DNA of 64,000 nucleotides from Actinomadura rudentiformis (lineage in GTDB: Bacteria; Actinomycetota; Actinomycetes; Streptosporangiales; Streptosporangiaceae): assembly GCF_008923185.1 (NCBI RefSeq), contig NZ_WBMT01000018.1:221131-285130 (forward strand), in the 5' to 3' direction. Both the position numbers and the translations under genes were made by a program. The notes beneath the pieces were generated by a model, which had not been told where the DNA came from, ran no database searches, and worked only from the letters and a program-made list of their open reading frames with translations. Each line of letters starts with the position of its first letter. The stretch's first letter is position 1. Below, in pieces: positions 17,652 to 27,138 of this stretch.

Positions 17652-20600
17652 ATGTCCGATCTCTGCGTACATCAGTTGATCGAGGCGCAGGCGGCGCGCA
17701 CCCCGGACGCGCCTGCGATCATGTCCGGTGACGGTGTCCTGAGCTTCCGCCAGCTCGACGAGCGGGCCGGCGAGCTGGCCGACCGGCTCGCTGTGCGCGG
17801 TGTGCGGCCGGAGGTCCGGGTCGGGGTCGCCGTCGAACAGTCCGCCCGCTGGCTGGTGACGGTGCTCGCGGTGTGGAAGGCCGGTGGCGTCTACGTTCCG
17901 CTGGACGCCGCGCTGCCCGCCGGGCTGGTGGCGGGGATGCTGGCCGACGCCGAGGTGGAGCTGGTGCTCCGCGGTGGACCGGAGCGGACGTTCGACGGTG
18001 CCGGGTTCTCGGTGGTCGACCTGGCCGACCTCATGGCTGAACCGGTCGGCTCGGCCGAACCGGACCCGACTGGTGCCCGGCCGGCGCTGTGGCCCGGCAA
18101 TCTCGCGTACTGCGCCTTCACCTCCGGCTCGACCGGCCGGCCGAAGGCCGTCGGGGTCTCGCATGCCAGCCTGGCCCAGCACGCCGCTGCGATCCAGGCG
18201 GAGCTGGGCCTGCGGTCGTCCGACCGGTTCCTGCAGTTCACCTCGATGCACATCGACGCCTCGCTGGAGGAGATACTGCCGGCGTGGCTGGCCGGCGCCG
18301 CGGTCGTGCTGCCGGACACGCCCCGTCCGACCAGCGTCGAGCTGACCGACGTGATGAAGGCCCGCGGGGCGACCATGGTGAGCCTCCCGAGCAACTACTG
18401 GCACCAGTGGGTGGACGATCTCGTCGCCGGGATCGTGTCGCTGCCCGACAGCCTGCGCACCGTGTTCGTCGGCGGGGACAAGCTGCGGATGGACCGGCTC
18501 GCCGTCTGGGTGGAGGCTGTCGGCTCGCGACCCGTGGACTTCATCGCCGACTACGGGCCCACCGAGACCACGATCAGCTGCACCACCTACCGGCCGGACC
18601 CGGCGAACCTGCCCGACGTCGGACTCGTGCCGATCGGGCGACCACTGCCCGGGGTGACCGTGTACCTGCTCGACGACGAGCTGGCGCCGGTGGCCGACGG
18701 GGAACCGGGGGACGTGTGGATCGCGGGCTTCGGGCTGGCCCGCGGCTATCTGGGTGCGCCGTCAACCACCGCCGACCGGTTCTGGCCGGACCCGTTCGGG
18801 CCGCCCGGCGCCCGGATGTACCGGACCGGTGACCGGGCCAACCGGCTGCCGGACGGGAACCTGCAGTTCCTCGGCCGGTCCGACCGCCAGGTCAAGATTC
18901 GCGGGTTCCGGGTCGAGCCCGGCCAGGTGGAGAACGCGGTGCGGGCCTGTGCCGGCGTACGCGACGCCGTCGTGGTCGCGGCCGACGACCCGGTTTCCGG
19001 CGCCCGGCTGATCGCATACGTCGAGGGGGAACACACGCCGGCCGCGGACGCAGCGCTCCGCGCCGAACTGGCCGACCGGCTGCCCGCCGTCATGCTCCCG
19101 CGGACCATCGTCTGGCTGGACCGGATCCCGCGGTCCCCGCTGAACAGAAAGGTGCTGCCGTCCGAGCTGCCGCCACCACCACCCGCCGCCCCCGCGTCGG
19201 CCGACGCGGGCGAGCCCGACACAGCCACGTCCTCCGGTGTGGAAGGCGTCGTCGCGCGACTCGTCGCCGACGTGCTGGGTCGGCCGGTCGGCGCCGACGA
19301 GGACTTCTTCGCGGTCGGCGGCGACTCCCTGCGCGGTCTGCAACTGCTCAGCGGCATCGCCCGGGCCACCGGTGCGGCTCTATCGTTCAACGAGCTGCGC
19401 TCCGCCCCGACCGTGACCGCCCTCGCCGCGCTGGTCAAGGGGACCAGCTGGCGAGACACCGGCGGCGGAATCGTCGCGGCGTCCGGCGAGCACGACGAAT
19501 GGCGGCCGGCCTCGCGCGGCCAGGCGGCGCTGTGGTACCTGGACCGGCTGCAGCATGGTGTCGCGACCTACGCCGTACCCCTCGGATACTGGATTTCCGG
19601 CCCGCTCGACATCGAGCGGATGGATGCCGCGCTCACCGCGCTGGCGGAGCGGCACGAGGCGTTGCGGACCACCCTCGCGGAACGGGACGGCCGCGTCTGG
19701 TCCCGGCTCCAGCCGCCAGAGCCGGTCCGTACCGAGGTGAGATCCGTCGCCGACCGGGCGGCCGCGGTGCGCCTGGCAGAGGCCGAGGCGGCCCGGCCGT
19801 TCGACCTGTCCGCAGGACCGCTGGTGCGGTCCTGCTGCTACCGGGTCGACGACGAGCAGCACCTGTGGTTGCTCGATGTGCACCACAGCGTCTTTGACGC
19901 ATGGTCGCTGGGAGTGTTCTGGCGAGAGTTCGCCGCGCTGTACCAGGACCGCCCGCTGCCGGCGCCGTCCGTGCGGTTCGCCGACTACGTGGCCTGGCAG
20001 GAGCGCTGGCTGGGCTCGGAGGAGGCGGCCGGGCAGCGGCGGTACTGGGCGGAGCAGCTCGACGGCGACGCGCCGGTGCTGGAACCCGGTCGGCCGACCG
20101 GGGAGGAGGGGCACGCCGGGTTCTCGATACCGCTCGAGCTCGCCGGCGTCGGCCTGGCCGCGGTGGAGCGGGTGGCCCGCGCTTATGGATCTACTCCGTT
20201 CGGCGTGTTGCTGGCCGGCTTCCTCGGCACGCTGCACCGGATGACCGGCGGCGCCGACGACGTGGTGGTCGGGGTCCCGATGGCCGGCCGGGTCCGGCCC
20301 GGTACCGAGGACCTGATCGGCTACCTGGTCAACACCGTGCCGCTGCGGATGCGATTCACCCCCGGCATGCGCTTCCGGGACTTGGTGGAGCGCACCGACG
20401 CGGCGCTGGCCGAGGCGCTGTCCCGGCAGGACCTGCCGTTCGCGGAGATGGTCGGCGGTCTTTCCTCCGGCGGGGCCGACAACCCCGTCTTCCAGACCAT
20501 GTTCGTCTTCGAGTCCACCCCGATGGACGGCGGCGGCGAGATCCACGGCCTTCAGATCGCCGAGCAGCCGATCCACTCCGGTACCGCCAAGGTCGCGCTG

Positions 20601-22646
20601 ACCTGCACGCTGCGGCTGGACGGCGGGACGCTGGCCGGCGAGGTGGAGTACGCCACCCGCCGGTTTGACCGCCAGTCCGCCGGCCGCTGGCAGGAAGCCT
20701 TGCTGACGCTCCTCGAATCGGCACTGGCGGACCCGTCGGCCCGGCTGGCCGAGCTGCCGCTCCTGCCCGCCGCCTCGGTCACCGCCCAGCTGGCCGCGAT
20801 CAACGCCGGCCACGAGGACCGCGTCGCCGCCGGGACGCTGCTGCACGATGGTTTCCATGCCGCGCTGGCCCGGGACCCGGACGCGGTGGCCGTGCAGGCG
20901 TGGACGAGCTCGGTCAGCTACGCGGACCTGGACGCCCGCGCCGAGGCGGTGGCGACCGCGCTGGCGGCCGCCGGCATCGGGCCGGAGTCCCTGGTCGGGG
21001 TATGCGTTCCGCGCTCGGTGGAGTCGATCGCGGCGCTTCTCGGGGTACTCCGCGCGGGTGCCGGCTTCGTACCGCTGGATGCCGGCTACCCGGCCGAGCG
21101 CCTGCGCTGGATGGCCGCCGACTGCGAGATGGCGGCGGTGATCGCCGCGGGGCCGCCGCCGGCCGGGCTGGAGGGCCTGCCGATCGTCGACGCGGCCGCG
21201 CCGATCGCCGACGCGGCCGCGCCGGACCGGAGTCACCGTCGGATCCACCCGCGGAACACGGCCTTCGTCTACTACACGTCGGGGTCCACGGGCCGGCCCA
21301 AGGGGGTCGTCATCGACCACGGCTGCGCGGCGTCCCGGGTGGAGTGGATCGCCCGGCGGTACGAGCTCGAGCCCGGCCGACGAGTCGTGCACAAGACGCC
21401 GTTGATCTTCGACGTCGCGATCTGGGAGATCTTCGCGACGCTCGCCGCCGGCGCCACGGTCGAGCTGGCCGAGGCGGGCTCGGAGACGGACGTGCCGTAC
21501 CTGGCCGAGCTGCTCGCCGAGCCGGGCACGGTGCTGGCCCACTTCGTACCGTCGATGCTGGACATGTACCTGGCCACCGTTCCGGCCACCAAGTACCCGG
21601 ACCTCGGCTGCGTGCAGACCTCCGGCGAGGCGGTGCCGGCGGCGCTTCTGGAGCGGTTCGCCGCCCACTTCGATCTCGACCTGCACAACGCGTACGGCCA
21701 GACGGAGACCTCGGAGGTCGCGCTCTGGACCGGGCGCGCCTGGCCGGCCGGCGGCGGCGTCCCGATGGGCCGTGCGGTCAACGGCTACCGGCTGTACGTG
21801 CTGGACGAAGCGCTCCGGCCGATCCCGCCGGGCGTGGTCGGCGAGCTGTACGTCGCCGGCGTGAACGGCCTGGCCCGCGGCTACCTCGGACGGCCGGAGC
21901 TGACGGCGCAACGGTTCCTGCCGCATCCCTGCCCGGTGGTGCCGGGGGAGCGGCTGTACCGTACCGGCGACCTCGCCAGCCTGGACGACGACGGCCTGCT
22001 GCACTACGCCGGCCGGGCGGACCATCAGGCCAAGGTCAGGGGCGTGCGAGTGGAGCCCGGCGAGATCGAGACGGTGCTGGACAGCCACCCGGCGGTCGAG
22101 CGGGCGGTGGTGGCGATCCGGGAGGACGAGCCCGGCGTCAAGGAGATCGTGGCCTATGTGGTCGGGCCGGACGCCTTCATCCCCGAGGTCGCCGAGTACC
22201 TGGCCGGCTACTTGTCCCAGTATCTGCTGCCGGCGGTGTACGTGAAGCTGGATGCCCTGCCGCTGACCCCGTCCGGCAAGGTGGACCGGGAGGCGCTGCC
22301 CGTTCCCACCATCCGGGACCGGGAGGCCCGGACCGGTGTCTCGGAGGTCACCTCGCTGATCGAGGCGGAGGTCGCCGAGGTGTGGTGCGACCTGCTGCAG
22401 GTCAACCAGGTCGGTCGCAACCAGAGCTTCTTCTCCGTCGGCGGCACCTCACTGTCGGCCCTGCAGATGCTGCACCGAATCAAGACCCGGTTCGGGGTAT
22501 CGATCACCGTCCGGGAGTTCTTCGACGCACCGACGATCGCGGGCGTGGCCGGGTACCTGGAGACGGCGCTGGCCGCCGAGGTGGCCACGATGTCCGACGA
22601 CGACGTCGCCGAGCGGCTCGGCGACCCGGGAGGGGTAAGCCGATGA
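17652..22646 (+). CDS. NRPS-1: A-T-C-A-T
   Basis: 1664 aa. Domain 1 is A (residues 1-505: FTSGSTGRPKAV, DYGPTETT, YRTGDR, NRKVLP). Next comes T with GGDSLRG at about 558, then C with HHSVFDAWS near 745 (the usual DG is DA). A second A domain follows (YYTSGSTGRPKGV near 1206, YGQTETSEV, SGKVDR) and T with GGTSLSA near 1598. It starts with A, so it can initiate a chain. Hand-read pocket residues are D-A-E-S-F-G-D-I-S-K for A1, close to lysine/basic-residue codes, and D-V-W-H-Q-S-A-E-V-K for A2, which I cannot assign. ATG 17652 follows GGAGGT. Its stop overlaps the NRPS-2 start (ATGA). Confidence 0.93.
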   Translation: MSDLCVHQLIEAQAARTPDAPAIMSGDGVLSFRQLDERAGELADRLAVRGVRPEVRVGVAVEQSARWLVTVLAVWKAGGVYVPLDAALPAGLVAGMLADAEVELVLRGGPERTFDGAGFSVVDLADLMAEPVGSAEPDPTGARPALWPGNLAYCAFTSGSTGRPKAVGVSHASLAQHAAAIQAELGLRSSDRFLQFTSMHIDASLEEILPAWLAGAAVVLPDTPRPTSVELTDVMKARGATMVSLPSNYWHQWVDDLVAGIVSLPDSLRTVFVGGDKLRMDRLAVWVEAVGSRPVDFIADYGPTETTISCTTYRPDPANLPDVGLVPIGRPLPGVTVYLLDDELAPVADGEPGDVWIAGFGLARGYLGAPSTTADRFWPDPFGPPGARMYRTGDRANRLPDGNLQFLGRSDRQVKIRGFRVEPGQVENAVRACAGVRDAVVVAADDPVSGARLIAYVEGEHTPAADAALRAELADRLPAVMLPRTIVWLDRIPRSPLNRKVLPSELPPPPPAAPASADAGEPDTATSSGVEGVVARLVADVLGRPVGADEDFFAVGGDSLRGLQLLSGIARATGAALSFNELRSAPTVTALAALVKGTSWRDTGGGIVAASGEHDEWRPASRGQAALWYLDRLQHGVATYAVPLGYWISGPLDIERMDAALTALAERHEALRTTLAERDGRVWSRLQPPEPVRTEVRSVADRAAAVRLAEAEAARPFDLSAGPLVRSCCYRVDDEQHLWLLDVHHSVFDAWSLGVFWREFAALYQDRPLPAPSVRFADYVAWQERWLGSEEAAGQRRYWAEQLDGDAPVLEPGRPTGEEGHAGFSIPLELAGVGLAAVERVARAYGSTPFGVLLAGFLGTLHRMTGGADDVVVGVPMAGRVRPGTEDLIGYLVNTVPLRMRFTPGMRFRDLVERTDAALAEALSRQDLPFAEMVGGLSSGGADNPVFQTMFVFESTPMDGGGEIHGLQIAEQPIHSGTAKVALTCTLRLDGGTLAGEVEYATRRFDRQSAGRWQEALLTLLESALADPSARLAELPLLPAASVTAQLAAINAGHEDRVAAGTLLHDGFHAALARDPDAVAVQAWTSSVSYADLDARAEAVATALAAAGIGPESLVGVCVPRSVESIAALLGVLRAGAGFVPLDAGYPAERLRWMAADCEMAAVIAAGPPPAGLEGLPIVDAAAPIADAAAPDRSHRRIHPRNTAFVYYTSGSTGRPKGVVIDHGCAASRVEWIARRYELEPGRRVVHKTPLIFDVAIWEIFATLAAGATVELAEAGSETDVPYLAELLAEPGTVLAHFVPSMLDMYLATVPATKYPDLGCVQTSGEAVPAALLERFAAHFDLDLHNAYGQTETSEVALWTGRAWPAGGGVPMGRAVNGYRLYVLDEALRPIPPGVVGELYVAGVNGLARGYLGRPELTAQRFLPHPCPVVPGERLYRTGDLASLDDDGLLHYAGRADHQAKVRGVRVEPGEIETVLDSHPAVERAVVAIREDEPGVKEIVAYVVGPDAFIPEVAEYLAGYLSQYLLPAVYVKLDALPLTPSGKVDREALPVPTIRDREARTGVSEVTSLIEAEVAEVWCDLLQVNQVGRNQSFFSVGGTSLSALQMLHRIKTRFGVSITVREFFDAPTIAGVAGYLETALAAEVATMSDDDVAERLGDPGGVSR

Positions 22647-25600
22647 CCGCATTGGACGCGAACAAGCAGCGGCTGCTCATGAAGTTGCTGCGCGAGCGGG
22701 CCACCGCGGTCGAAGTGCCGCGCATCAGCCCGGTGCCGCCGGGGACCGCCGTTCCGCTCAACCCGCCGCAGGCGGGGATCTGGTTCTCCTGCCGGCAGTA
22801 CCCGGACAGCAGCGAGTACAGCATTCCGGACCTGCAGGTCATGGAGGGGGCACTGGACCATTCGACACTGCGCGCCGCGGTGGCGGAGCTGATGGCCCGG
22901 CACGACATCCTGCGAGTGCGGATGTTCGAGCGCGACGGTGTCCCGATGCAGCAGGACTGCGGCCCGGTCGAGCCGCCGGTGACCTGGCACGACCTGCGGC
23001 ACCTGCCGGCGGACGAGGCGGCGGCGCGCGCCACCGAGATCAGCAACCGGGCCGCCCAGCGTCCGATCCCGCTCGACGAGCCGTGCTTCTTCACGATCAT
23101 CGGATTCGCGTTGCCCGGCGAGCGCACCATGCTGGCGACCAACTTCCATCACCTGGTCGCCGACGGACTCTCCCGGGAGCAGGTCGTCCGGGAGCTGCAC
23201 GCGTTGCTGGCCGGCCGGACACTCGACCCGCCTCCGCCGGTTGGCTTCCTCGACTACGTGGCCTGGGAACGCGAGAACACCGACGAGGCGAAGGTTCAGC
23301 GCGACCTGGCCTACTGGACCCACAATCTGTCCGGTCACCTGCCGGTGCTGGACCTGCCGAGGGACCATCCCCGGCCGGCCCGAGCCAGCCGGGCCGCATC
23401 CACCGTGCCGTTCACGATTCCCGGTTTGTTGCTGACTCGGCTGCAGCGGCTGGCGGCAGACGACGGGGTCACCGTGTTCGTTGTCGTCCTGGCCGCGTAC
23501 AAGCTGTTCCTGGCCCGGATGACGGGGCAGCGGGACATCCTCGTCGGCGTCCCGCTGGCCGGCCGGGACCAGGAGGTCGCCGAGTCGATGGTGGGCTGCT
23601 TCGTGAGGTCGGTGCCACTGCGCACCGACTTGTCCGGCGACCCGACGTTCCGCGAGGTCGTCCGCCGGGTGCACGAGGCCTTCCTGGAGGCCCACGACCA
23701 TCAGGCCGTACCGTACGCCCGGGTGGTGGCCGAACTAGGGTTGCCCCGGCTGTCCGGGGTGCACCAGGTGTTCCAGACCATAGTCACTCTGCAGCACCCG
23801 ATCGGCGGCTCGAGCCGGGCAGCCGAGAAGAGTGTGGCGCTGAACACGAACGCCATGCCGGTGGACCTGGCCCTGATCATGCACCCGGACGGTGACGCGA
23901 TCAGCGGCATCGTGCTGTACTCGGCCGACCTGTTCGACCGGGGGACCGCGCTCCGATTCGCAGGTGTCCTCGAGCGTCTGCTGGCCGCGGCCGCCGAGCG
24001 GCCGGACGCGCGAGCGTCCGAGCTTCCGCTGCTGTCGCAGGCAGAGCGAGAGCGCGTTCTGCAGGGGCTCAACCGGGACGTCCGGCCGGACGTCGCGTAC
24101 CGCACGCTGGCGCAGCCGTTCGAGGAGCAGGTCCGGCGCGCCCCGGACGCGATCGCGGTGCGCGGTGCCGAGGGCCAGTTCAGCTACGCCGAGTTGAACG
24201 CCCGGGCCAACCGGCTGGCGTGGTTCCTGCGCGACACCGGGGTCGGTCCGGGAAACGTCGTGGCGCTGTGCCTTTCCCCTGGGGTCGACCAGACGGTCGC
24301 GCTGCTTGCCGCGGCCAAGGTCGGCGCCCCGTACGTAACGCTCGATCCGGAGGAGGGCCGGCTCGGGGCGATGCTGGACGGTGCCGCCCCGGCTGCGGTG
24401 ATCGTTGACGGGTCGACGGCGGGCCGCGTGCCGGCAGGACCGTGGCAGGTGTGCTCGTTTGCGGAGCCCGGCCAGTGGGCCGGGGCGCCTGCCGACGACC
24501 TGCCGGTCGAGGCAACTGGGTACGACCTGCTGTGCCTGCGCTACGCGGCGCACGCCACCGACCGGCCGGCCGCGATCGCCTACCCGGTCGAGGGGGCGCT
24601 GGCCGAGCTGGCGCAACTTCAGCACGACCATCCCCTCGGTGCCGGCGACGTGGCGCTCCTGGCGACGCCTGAGGACTGCTTCTGGCCGCTGTCGCAGGGC
24701 GCGACGGTCGCGTTGGCGCCGCCAGCGGTGCACCGGGACCCGCGGCGGCTGGCGGACCATGTGGGGGCGTACGGCGTCACGACGCTGTCGGTCGTGCCGT
24801 CGATGGTGCCGGACGTGGCCGGGTTCCCGGGCGACCTCGTCGCCGGCTACGGGCCGGCCGAGACCGGACAGGTCACCGACCAGGGCCGGCCAGCCGGCCA
24901 CCGTGCCCTCTACGTACTGGACGAGGCGCTGGCGCCGGTGCCGATCGGCGTGGTCGGTGAGCTCTACGTCGGCGGCGAGATCGGCCTCGCTCGCGGATAC
25001 CACCGGCGGCCGGCGCTGACCGCGCACCGGTTCGTGGCCGACCCGTTCGCTGCCCCCGGCGCCCGCATGTTCCGCACCGGCGAGCTCTGCCGGCACCGGG
25101 AGGACGGGGTGCTGGAGCACCTTGGCCCGATCGACCGGCAGGTCCGGATCCACGGCCTGCGCGTCGAGCCGGCCGAGATCGAGGCGGCCTTCACCGACCA
25201 GGACGGCGTGTCGCGCACCGTCGTGACCGCGGCGCCGGACGGCGGCCTCGCCGCCTTCGTGGTGCCGGACGGGGAACGTGAGCTGTCCGGGAGAAGACTC
25301 GTCGACGGCGCCGCTGCGCGGCTGCCGGAGTACCTGATGCCGGCAACCGTCACGGTAGTGGAGCAGATCCCCCGGAGGGGCAGCGGCGAGATCGACGTGG
25401 CCGCGCTGCTCGACCTCCGGGACCGCGACACGGAAGCTGACCGCACCGACGCACCCGAGACCGAGCTGGAGGCGCGGCTGGTCGGGATTTTCTGCCGGGT
25501 CCTGCGCCGGGACTCGGTCTCGGTCACCGAGAGCTTCTTCAACATGGGTGGCCACTCGCTGCTGGTCTTCAAGCTGATCGAGGATTGCGCGAGCGAGTTC

Positions 25601-26431
25601 GGGCTGAAGCCGAGCGTCCTGGACGTGTTCACCGGCCCGACGGTCCGCGCGCTGGCGGCGACGCTGGGCGCGATGCGACCTGCAGTGGGCGTGGACCCGC
25701 TGGTGAGCCTGGTCGAGCACCCGGGCGCGCCGCTGGTGGTCTTCGTGCACGCCGCGAGCGGTTCGGTGCTGCCGTTCTACCAGGTGGCCAAGCGGCTCGG
25801 GCGGGAGTTCGCGGTGTACGCGCTTCAGTCGCCGCCGGACGTTCCGCCGGCGTCGATCGAGGAGATCGCGGCCCGCTACGTTGACGAGGTCGACGCGGTA
25901 CGCGGCGTCGCCCCGGTCGTGGTCGCCGGCTGGTCGATGGGCGGCGCCGTGGCGCTGGAGATGGCCCGCCGCTGGCTGCATCGCAACGAGCGGGTCGCCG
26001 CGACCCTGCTGCTGGACACCTGGGCGCCGCCCGCGTTCATGTCCGCGGCGGCGGACGCGGCCCGGGTCCGGGCTTCGGTCCTGGCGCTGGACGTGCTGCG
26101 CCTCGAGGGGGCCGACGCCACCCCGGCGACGCAGGCCGAGCTGGCCGAGACCGTCGAACGCAACCGCGCGGCGTTCCTCGACTACCGGCCGGAGTACTAC
26201 CCGGCCGAGGTGGACCTCCTGCGCGCGAGCGACCCGCTGCCCGCCGACGCGCCGCCGTTCCCGGCCGGCTACATGGACGGCGACCGCGGCTGGTCCGCCG
26301 TCGCCGCCGAGGTGACGACCGTCGAGATTAAGGGAAACCACCTGAGCCTCTTCGACCAGGAGCACGCCGACCAACTGGCGGCGGCGATCAGCTCCGCGAT
26401 CGCCCGGCGGATGGGCTACGAGGAAATCTGA
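22643..26431 (+). CDS. NRPS-2: C-A(degenerate)-T-TE
   Basis: 1262 aa. The C domain has an intact FHHLVADGLS near residue 168. The region where A should be (about 480-910) keeps the fold edges (FSYAELNARAN, GYGPAETGQV, GELYVGGEIGLARGY, MFRTGEL). It lacks the nucleotide loop SGTTGRPKG (replaced by LRYAAHATDRPAAI) and the aspartate core motif, and the catalytic A10 lysine is lost (RRGSGEIDVA). T has GGHSLLV near 970. The TE has GWSMGGA near 1096 and a late GNHLSLF histidine. The final module must therefore be loaded by another A domain. Start is coupled to NRPS-1. Confidence 0.92.
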   Translation: MTALDANKQRLLMKLLRERATAVEVPRISPVPPGTAVPLNPPQAGIWFSCRQYPDSSEYSIPDLQVMEGALDHSTLRAAVAELMARHDILRVRMFERDGVPMQQDCGPVEPPVTWHDLRHLPADEAAARATEISNRAAQRPIPLDEPCFFTIIGFALPGERTMLATNFHHLVADGLSREQVVRELHALLAGRTLDPPPPVGFLDYVAWERENTDEAKVQRDLAYWTHNLSGHLPVLDLPRDHPRPARASRAASTVPFTIPGLLLTRLQRLAADDGVTVFVVVLAAYKLFLARMTGQRDILVGVPLAGRDQEVAESMVGCFVRSVPLRTDLSGDPTFREVVRRVHEAFLEAHDHQAVPYARVVAELGLPRLSGVHQVFQTIVTLQHPIGGSSRAAEKSVALNTNAMPVDLALIMHPDGDAISGIVLYSADLFDRGTALRFAGVLERLLAAAAERPDARASELPLLSQAERERVLQGLNRDVRPDVAYRTLAQPFEEQVRRAPDAIAVRGAEGQFSYAELNARANRLAWFLRDTGVGPGNVVALCLSPGVDQTVALLAAAKVGAPYVTLDPEEGRLGAMLDGAAPAAVIVDGSTAGRVPAGPWQVCSFAEPGQWAGAPADDLPVEATGYDLLCLRYAAHATDRPAAIAYPVEGALAELAQLQHDHPLGAGDVALLATPEDCFWPLSQGATVALAPPAVHRDPRRLADHVGAYGVTTLSVVPSMVPDVAGFPGDLVAGYGPAETGQVTDQGRPAGHRALYVLDEALAPVPIGVVGELYVGGEIGLARGYHRRPALTAHRFVADPFAAPGARMFRTGELCRHREDGVLEHLGPIDRQVRIHGLRVEPAEIEAAFTDQDGVSRTVVTAAPDGGLAAFVVPDGERELSGRRLVDGAAARLPEYLMPATVTVVEQIPRRGSGEIDVAALLDLRDRDTEADRTDAPETELEARLVGIFCRVLRRDSVSVTESFFNMGGHSLLVFKLIEDCASEFGLKPSVLDVFTGPTVRALAATLGAMRPAVGVDPLVSLVEHPGAPLVVFVHAASGSVLPFYQVAKRLGREFAVYALQSPPDVPPASIEEIAARYVDEVDAVRGVAPVVVAGWSMGGAVALEMARRWLHRNERVAATLLLDTWAPPAFMSAAADAARVRASVLALDVLRLEGADATPATQAELAETVERNRAAFLDYRPEYYPAEVDLLRASDPLPADAPPFPAGYMDGDRGWSAVAAEVTTVEIKGNHLSLFDQEHADQLAAAISSAIARRMGYEEI

Positions 26432-26445
26432 GCGCGCCCGGCCGT

Positions 26446-26652
26446 GTGGCCGCGTTGGCCGCTCCACGCGAGGACCTGGCCACCCTGGAGCGACGCGGCG
26501 TCCCGCTGACCTTCGTCCTGGCCGAGGCAGTCATCAAGTCTGCCGCCGACTTGCGCCGGGGACGTAAGCCCCGCACCGGGTACGCCCGGACCACGGACGG
26601 TCTATCCGCGGCCGAGCTGACCGCCGAGCTTGCGCACGACTTCCGCGGATGA
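26446..26652 (+). CDS. VapB-like antitoxin remnant
   Basis: 68 aa starting at GTG 26446, 14 bp after the NRPS-2 stop. The stretch VIKSAADLRRGRKPRTGYARTTDGLSAAELTAEL resembles small antitoxins paired with PIN toxins. Its TGA overlaps the ATG of a PIN-domain remnant (ATGA), the standard antitoxin-toxin layout. The N-terminus may have been trimmed when it joined the cluster. Confidence 0.55.
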   Translation: MAALAAPREDLATLERRGVPLTFVLAEAVIKSAADLRRGRKPRTGYARTTDGLSAAELTAELAHDFRG

Positions 26653-26884
26653 GCCTCATCTGCGATACCAGCGTGCTGTTCGTTCCCGAATTGGTCATGG
26701 CCGAACTCGACTGCTGGTGCCACATGCGGCTGACCGGTGGCGAGACCTGCAGCGCTCCTACGCCGACGTCAGCCTCGGGGTGGTTGACGCAAGCGTGATC
26801 GCGCTGGTCGAGCGGATCCGCGAGCCGAAGGTTGCGACGCTCGATCACCGCCACTTCCGGACCGTTCGGCCAACGCACGTGCTT
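26649..26884 (+). pseudogene. Broken VapC-type PIN toxin
   Basis: The frame from ATG 26649 gives MSLICDTSVL (PIN start with its acidic residue), then directly VPELVMAELD, so about 25 residues seem deleted. After another deletion and frame change the C-terminal PIN part appears (SLGVVDASVIALVERIREPK, TLDHRHF). It ends abruptly at the antisense carrier-protein remnant. The toxin is not functional. Confidence 0.6.
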
Positions 26885-27138
26885 GTCGATCTCGCGGAGG
26901 ACGTCGGCGATGCCGCCGATGTCGTTGAGCCGGGGGACCCATTCCGGGCGGACTGTGATGGTGCCGTCCGTGTACTTCTTGATGTAGTTCATCAGCACGA
27001 TGATCATGTTGAGCGAGCTGATGCCCAGTTCCTGCCGGGACTTCGCCTGGACGATCTGCTCGTCGGCGAGGTCGGCGCCCGTGGGTTGGGTCGCGCGAGG
27101 ATCTCGGCGAACCTCTGCCGGTAGTCGTCAGTGGCCGT
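26885..27138 (-). pseudogene. Carrier-protein copy A, frameshifted
   Basis: This is the homologue of the intact carrier protein at 40157-40438. Compared base by base, the ATG start is ACG (the overlapping halogenase codon stays Asp) and two extra bases after ATCCTCGCG shift the frame. The carrier serine region LGISSLNM is still readable in the shifted frame, and the 3' end runs into the PIN-toxin remnant. It cannot yield a normal carrier protein. Confidence 0.75.

Noticed and set aside
20900..26431. One continuous plus-strand frame joining NRPS-1 and NRPS-2
   Set aside because: The first part is an out-of-frame reading of the second A domain of NRPS-1, made of low-complexity Arg/Gly/Ala runs. 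NRPS-2 begins at 22643 with a coupled start.
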